From: Avoscillospira sp045580485 | GTDB taxonomy: Bacteria; Bacillota; Clostridia; Oscillospirales; Oscillospiraceae | Length of the DNA: 13,436 bases | Assembly: GCA_045580485.1 (NCBI GenBank) | Contig: JAZNNW010000164.1 | Span: 1-13,436, forward strand | Reading direction: 5' to 3' | Part shown: positions 11,688-13,436 of the stretch, piece by piece | How the letters are laid out: each line of letters starts with the position of its first letter | How positions within the stretch are numbered: the stretch's first letter is position 1 | The notes under the pieces: model-generated | Databases searched by the model: none | Seen by the model: the letters and a program-made list of their open reading frames with translations, nothing else | Told to the model about the DNA's origin: nothing | Position numbers and translations under genes: made by a program

Positions 11688-11972
11688 ATGAACACTGCAC
11701 CAAAACCCATAAAGGTGTATGTGACCGTCAATGCCGATTTTGCCGAGGACGGCACAATGCTCCCCAGGGTTATCACTTGGGAGGACGGAGAAAAGTACAC
11801 CATTGATAAAATAACAGATATACGGCAAGCGGCTGCCATGAAAGCCGGAGGTCAGGGTGACCGATATACGGTGATTATCAAAGGGCAGCAAAGCTACCTC
11901 TTTTTTGAGCGAAGCACAAATCTGACAGGCAATAACATCGGTCGGTGGTTCGTAGAAAGGAGGGCTGCGTGA
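11688..11972 (+). CDS. Small protein of Y-polymerase neighbourhood (94 aa), function unknown
   Basis: ATG 11688 with AGAGGT 6-7 nt upstream, 13 nt after the protease stop. The product begins MNTAPKPIKVYVTVNADFAE. Visible features are RVITWEDGEKYTIDKITDIR (about 25-44), KAGGQGDRYTVIIKGQQSYL and a C-terminal RWFVERR. It looks like a small beta-rich domain. In Clostridia I recall similar proteins next to DNA polymerase Y-family genes, so a partner or accessory role in translesion synthesis is plausible, but this rests on context and memory. Its stop overlaps the next start (TGATG), so it is translationally coupled to the AlbA_2-like protein. Confidence 0.72.
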   Translation: MNTAPKPIKVYVTVNADFAEDGTMLPRVITWEDGEKYTIDKITDIRQAAAMKAGGQGDRYTVIIKGQQSYLFFERSTNLTGNNIGRWFVERRAA

Positions 11973-13120
11973 TGGCTATGTTTCAATACTATCAACTGTC
12001 ACAGATAATTGAGTTTTTTCTGTCCCAAGGCAAAGAGGGCGAATGTTGGGATTTCAAGCAGGAATGGCACGAGGATATTGCCGATCTGCTCAAGGACATC
12101 GTCTGCTTTGCGAATACCGTCCACGATGAGAAGTGCTATCTGATATTCGGTGTTTCCAATGACCTGGAACTCAAAGGCATGGCGAAGGACAGACGGAAGC
12201 AAGCGGATATCATTGATGCGATTTCGCATCTGCACTTCGCCGGTGATATATATCCCCACATTTCAGTTGAGACCGTCAAATATGAGGGCGTTGACCTGGA
12301 TGTGCTGATCATCGAAAACTGTGAGCAGACCCCCATCTATCTGAAGAAGCCCTACGGCGCTATGATGCAAAACAGCATCTATATGAGAATCGGCGACAAA
12401 AATACGCCAGATAGGGGCTGTGCCGACATTACAGACATTGAGCAGTTGTGGAAGAAACGGCTCGGTCTTACAAAGACACCGTTGGAATTCATTTATGATC
12501 GAATGAAAAACCGCCTGGAATGGAAGGATAACGGCGACGCCCTGTATAACATATATCGCCCGGAATACACAATTGAGATCGAATATGACGATGAAGAACC
12601 GAACTGGCATGAATTCTACAGCTATGCAATGACCAATGAACGGTCATGTCATGGGATACTCCGCATCAAATGCCACGGAACTACGTTAGAGTCGTATGAG
12701 ATCGCAGAACTGGATTCGGCAGCAGTGCGTATTCCTGTGCCGGAATGGGGTTATCTGTGCCACGATGAGTATGGCATGAACTTTGAGTATTGCTATAAAT
12801 ACTACATAGCAGGAACTCGGTTGTCCCAGGTTCTCTCGTTCATGTACGACCGTAATAACGGAGATGCCAGCTACGCAATGCGCCGGTTATACCGCGTAGT
12901 CTTGGTATATGAATCCAATGAAGAGAGGCTTGCCTTTGAAAGCTGGATTGAGGCGAACCAGGAGACCGTAAAGACTGCTGTTGCTGCCTCCACAGAATAC
13001 GACTATATCGACACGGGCGACGCGACAATGACAGCGGAATATCAAAAGCGACTGAGAGCGGGCCTTGTTCTGAACAGCCTTCTCAAAGACTTCAGATCCA
13101 CCCGCAAAGCAACAGAATAA
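11972..13120 (+). CDS. AlbA_2 / Schlafen-like ATP-binding domain protein
   Basis: 382 aa from ATG 11972 (MAMFQYYQLSQIIEFFLSQG), with AAAGGAGGG about 8 nt upstream. Residues about 20-150 match the AlbA_2 (Schlafen N-terminal-like, divergent AAA-4) domain: ECWDFKQEW, LLKDIVCFANT (39-49) and YLIFGVSND (56-64). The remaining 230 residues have no family I recognise and are rich in aromatic and acidic residues. AlbA_2 proteins are widespread, often annotated as putative transcriptional regulators or DNA-binding proteins, and relatives of Schlafen act as tRNA or RNA endonucleases. It is the last gene of the ImmR/ImmA operon; whether it acts in damage response, defence or control of the element cannot be decided. 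Confidence 0.8.
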   Translation: MAMFQYYQLSQIIEFFLSQGKEGECWDFKQEWHEDIADLLKDIVCFANTVHDEKCYLIFGVSNDLELKGMAKDRRKQADIIDAISHLHFAGDIYPHISVETVKYEGVDLDVLIIENCEQTPIYLKKPYGAMMQNSIYMRIGDKNTPDRGCADITDIEQLWKKRLGLTKTPLEFIYDRMKNRLEWKDNGDALYNIYRPEYTIEIEYDDEEPNWHEFYSYAMTNERSCHGILRIKCHGTTLESYEIAELDSAAVRIPVPEWGYLCHDEYGMNFEYCYKYYIAGTRLSQVLSFMYDRNNGDASYAMRRLYRVVLVYESNEERLAFESWIEANQETVKTAVAASTEYDYIDTGDATMTAEYQKRLRAGLVLNSLLKDFRSTRKATE

Positions 13121-13132
13121 AGTCCTCGAAAT

Positions 13133-13171
13133 AACGGCAGAAGCAGATTGAGGCTTTTGCCGTTTTTCTTT
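13133..13171 (+). terminator. Intrinsic terminator after the AlbA_2-like gene
   Basis: A 12-bp stem (AACGGCAGAAGC with GCTTTTGCCGTT, one G-U pair) with an 8-nt loop is followed by TTTTCTTT. It lies 12 nt after the stop at 13120 and closes the rightward operon. Confidence 0.88.
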
Positions 13172-13282
13172 ACCCCAAATGCACAAGTTTGTCATCGCAT
13201 ACGCAAAAGCCCTCGCCAAAGATAGAAAATTTGCGAACACGGATATTTTTTCCGAAAAAGTGTGGAATTGTTCATAAGCGTG

Positions 13283-13291
13283 TGCTATAAT
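13283..13291 (+). promoter_or_regulatory. Extended -10 promoter of the last XRE gene
   Basis: TGCTATAAT is a perfect -10 with a TGn extension, 41 nt upstream of the gene start. No clear -35 is seen at 17 bp. The stretch 13172-13282 holds an imperfect inverted repeat (ACACGGA...TCCG...GTGT) and no gene. Confidence 0.6.
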
Positions 13292-13332
13292 ATATGTTGG
13301 ATTACCCTATATGGTTAAGGAGGCTTGCAGAA

Positions 13333-13436
13333 ATGCGTTTCAGTTACAACAAACTCTGGAAGATGTTAATCGATAAAAATATGAAAAAAAGTGATTTGAA
13401 GGCAATAGCAGGAATCAGTTCCACCTCCGTTGCAAA
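13333..13436 (+). CDS. XRE-family HTH protein, 3' end beyond window
   Basis: ATG 13333 with AAGGAGG about 9 nt upstream; 34 codons are visible. It begins MRFSYNKLWKMLIDKNMKKS, then DLKAIAGISSTSVA. This is the start of a compact Cro/CI-type HTH domain of the kind found in small (about 70-aa) regulators, where the second and third helices follow KKSDLKAIAGISS. The full length is not visible. It begins a new transcription unit after a strong terminator, so it may belong to a separate module from the ImmR/ImmA operon. Confidence 0.78.
   Translation, partial: MRFSYNKLWKMLIDKNMKKSDLKAIAGISSTSVA

Noticed and set aside
11680..11690. Near-identical ribosome-site sequence AGAGGTACGAT before the 94-aa gene and before DUF6076 (9050-9061)
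   Set aside because: The shared stretch is short and mostly Shine-Dalgarno-like; chance similarity is likely.
10574..11839. A 421-codon open frame on the minus strand opposite the XRE and ImmA-like genes
   Set aside because: It is antisense to two genes with clear domains (HTH, HEICH), has no ribosome site or promoter of its own, and its product shows no recognisable domain; a by-product of codon use on the other strand.

Overview
The window looks like a piece of a mobile element, most likely a prophage or a prophage-derived/integrative element, in a Clostridia-type Firmicute. The evidence is strong AGGAGG-type ribosome binding sites, consensus sigma-A promoters, intermediate GC content, several XRE regulators, an ImmA/IrrE protease, and a replication gene set (family A polymerase, DUF2800, DUF2815) of a kind found in Clostridia phages. 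No integrase, terminase, relaxase, tRNA, rRNA or CRISPR array is visible, so the exact element type and its ends cannot be fixed from here.

Layout. (1) From about 6050 down to 1, on the minus strand, lies one long early-type operon. In transcription order it holds a 52-aa protein, a Cys-rich sigma-like HTH protein, a 69-aa protein, a 106-aa protein, DUF2800 (RecB/Cas4-like nuclease fold with a probable Fe-S cluster), DUF2815 (probable ssDNA-binding protein), a 646-aa family A DNA polymerase with exonuclease domain, a DUF4406 protein, and the start of a PLD-like protein that runs off the window. (2) At 6140-6769 on the plus strand is an XRE repressor. It is divergent from the operon, with overlapping promoters and a 30-bp dyad, which is the layout of a phage immunity switch. 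(3) At 6901-7900 (minus) is a second XRE regulator plus a 64-aa protein behind a perfect-consensus promoter. (4) At 8015-9049 (minus) is a DUF6076 protein behind a cluster of inverted and direct repeats. (5) At 9199-10437 (minus) is a Y-family translesion polymerase. It is divergent from a plus-strand set at 10625-13120: XRE (ImmR-like), ImmA-like metalloprotease, a 94-aa protein and an AlbA_2/Schlafen-like protein, closed by a strong terminator. (6) At 13333-13436 is the start of a fourth XRE regulator.

How it may work together. The left operon would carry out DNA replication of the element and is probably repressed by the 6140-6769 regulator. The right part looks like a damage- or stress-responsive module. 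The ImmR-like repressor would bind an array of AACTTCAT octamers between two face-to-face promoters, and the ImmA-like protease would relieve it, releasing the Y-family polymerase.

The two most unusual observations are non-coding. A recurring 5'-leader element (TCCGCCARAACG followed directly by a hairpin; two of three copies also share TTTCCATTAGGC at the same spacing) precedes three genes of the replication operon, and in one copy it sequesters the ribosome binding site. The second is the eight-octamer array with face-to-face promoters at 10463-10592.
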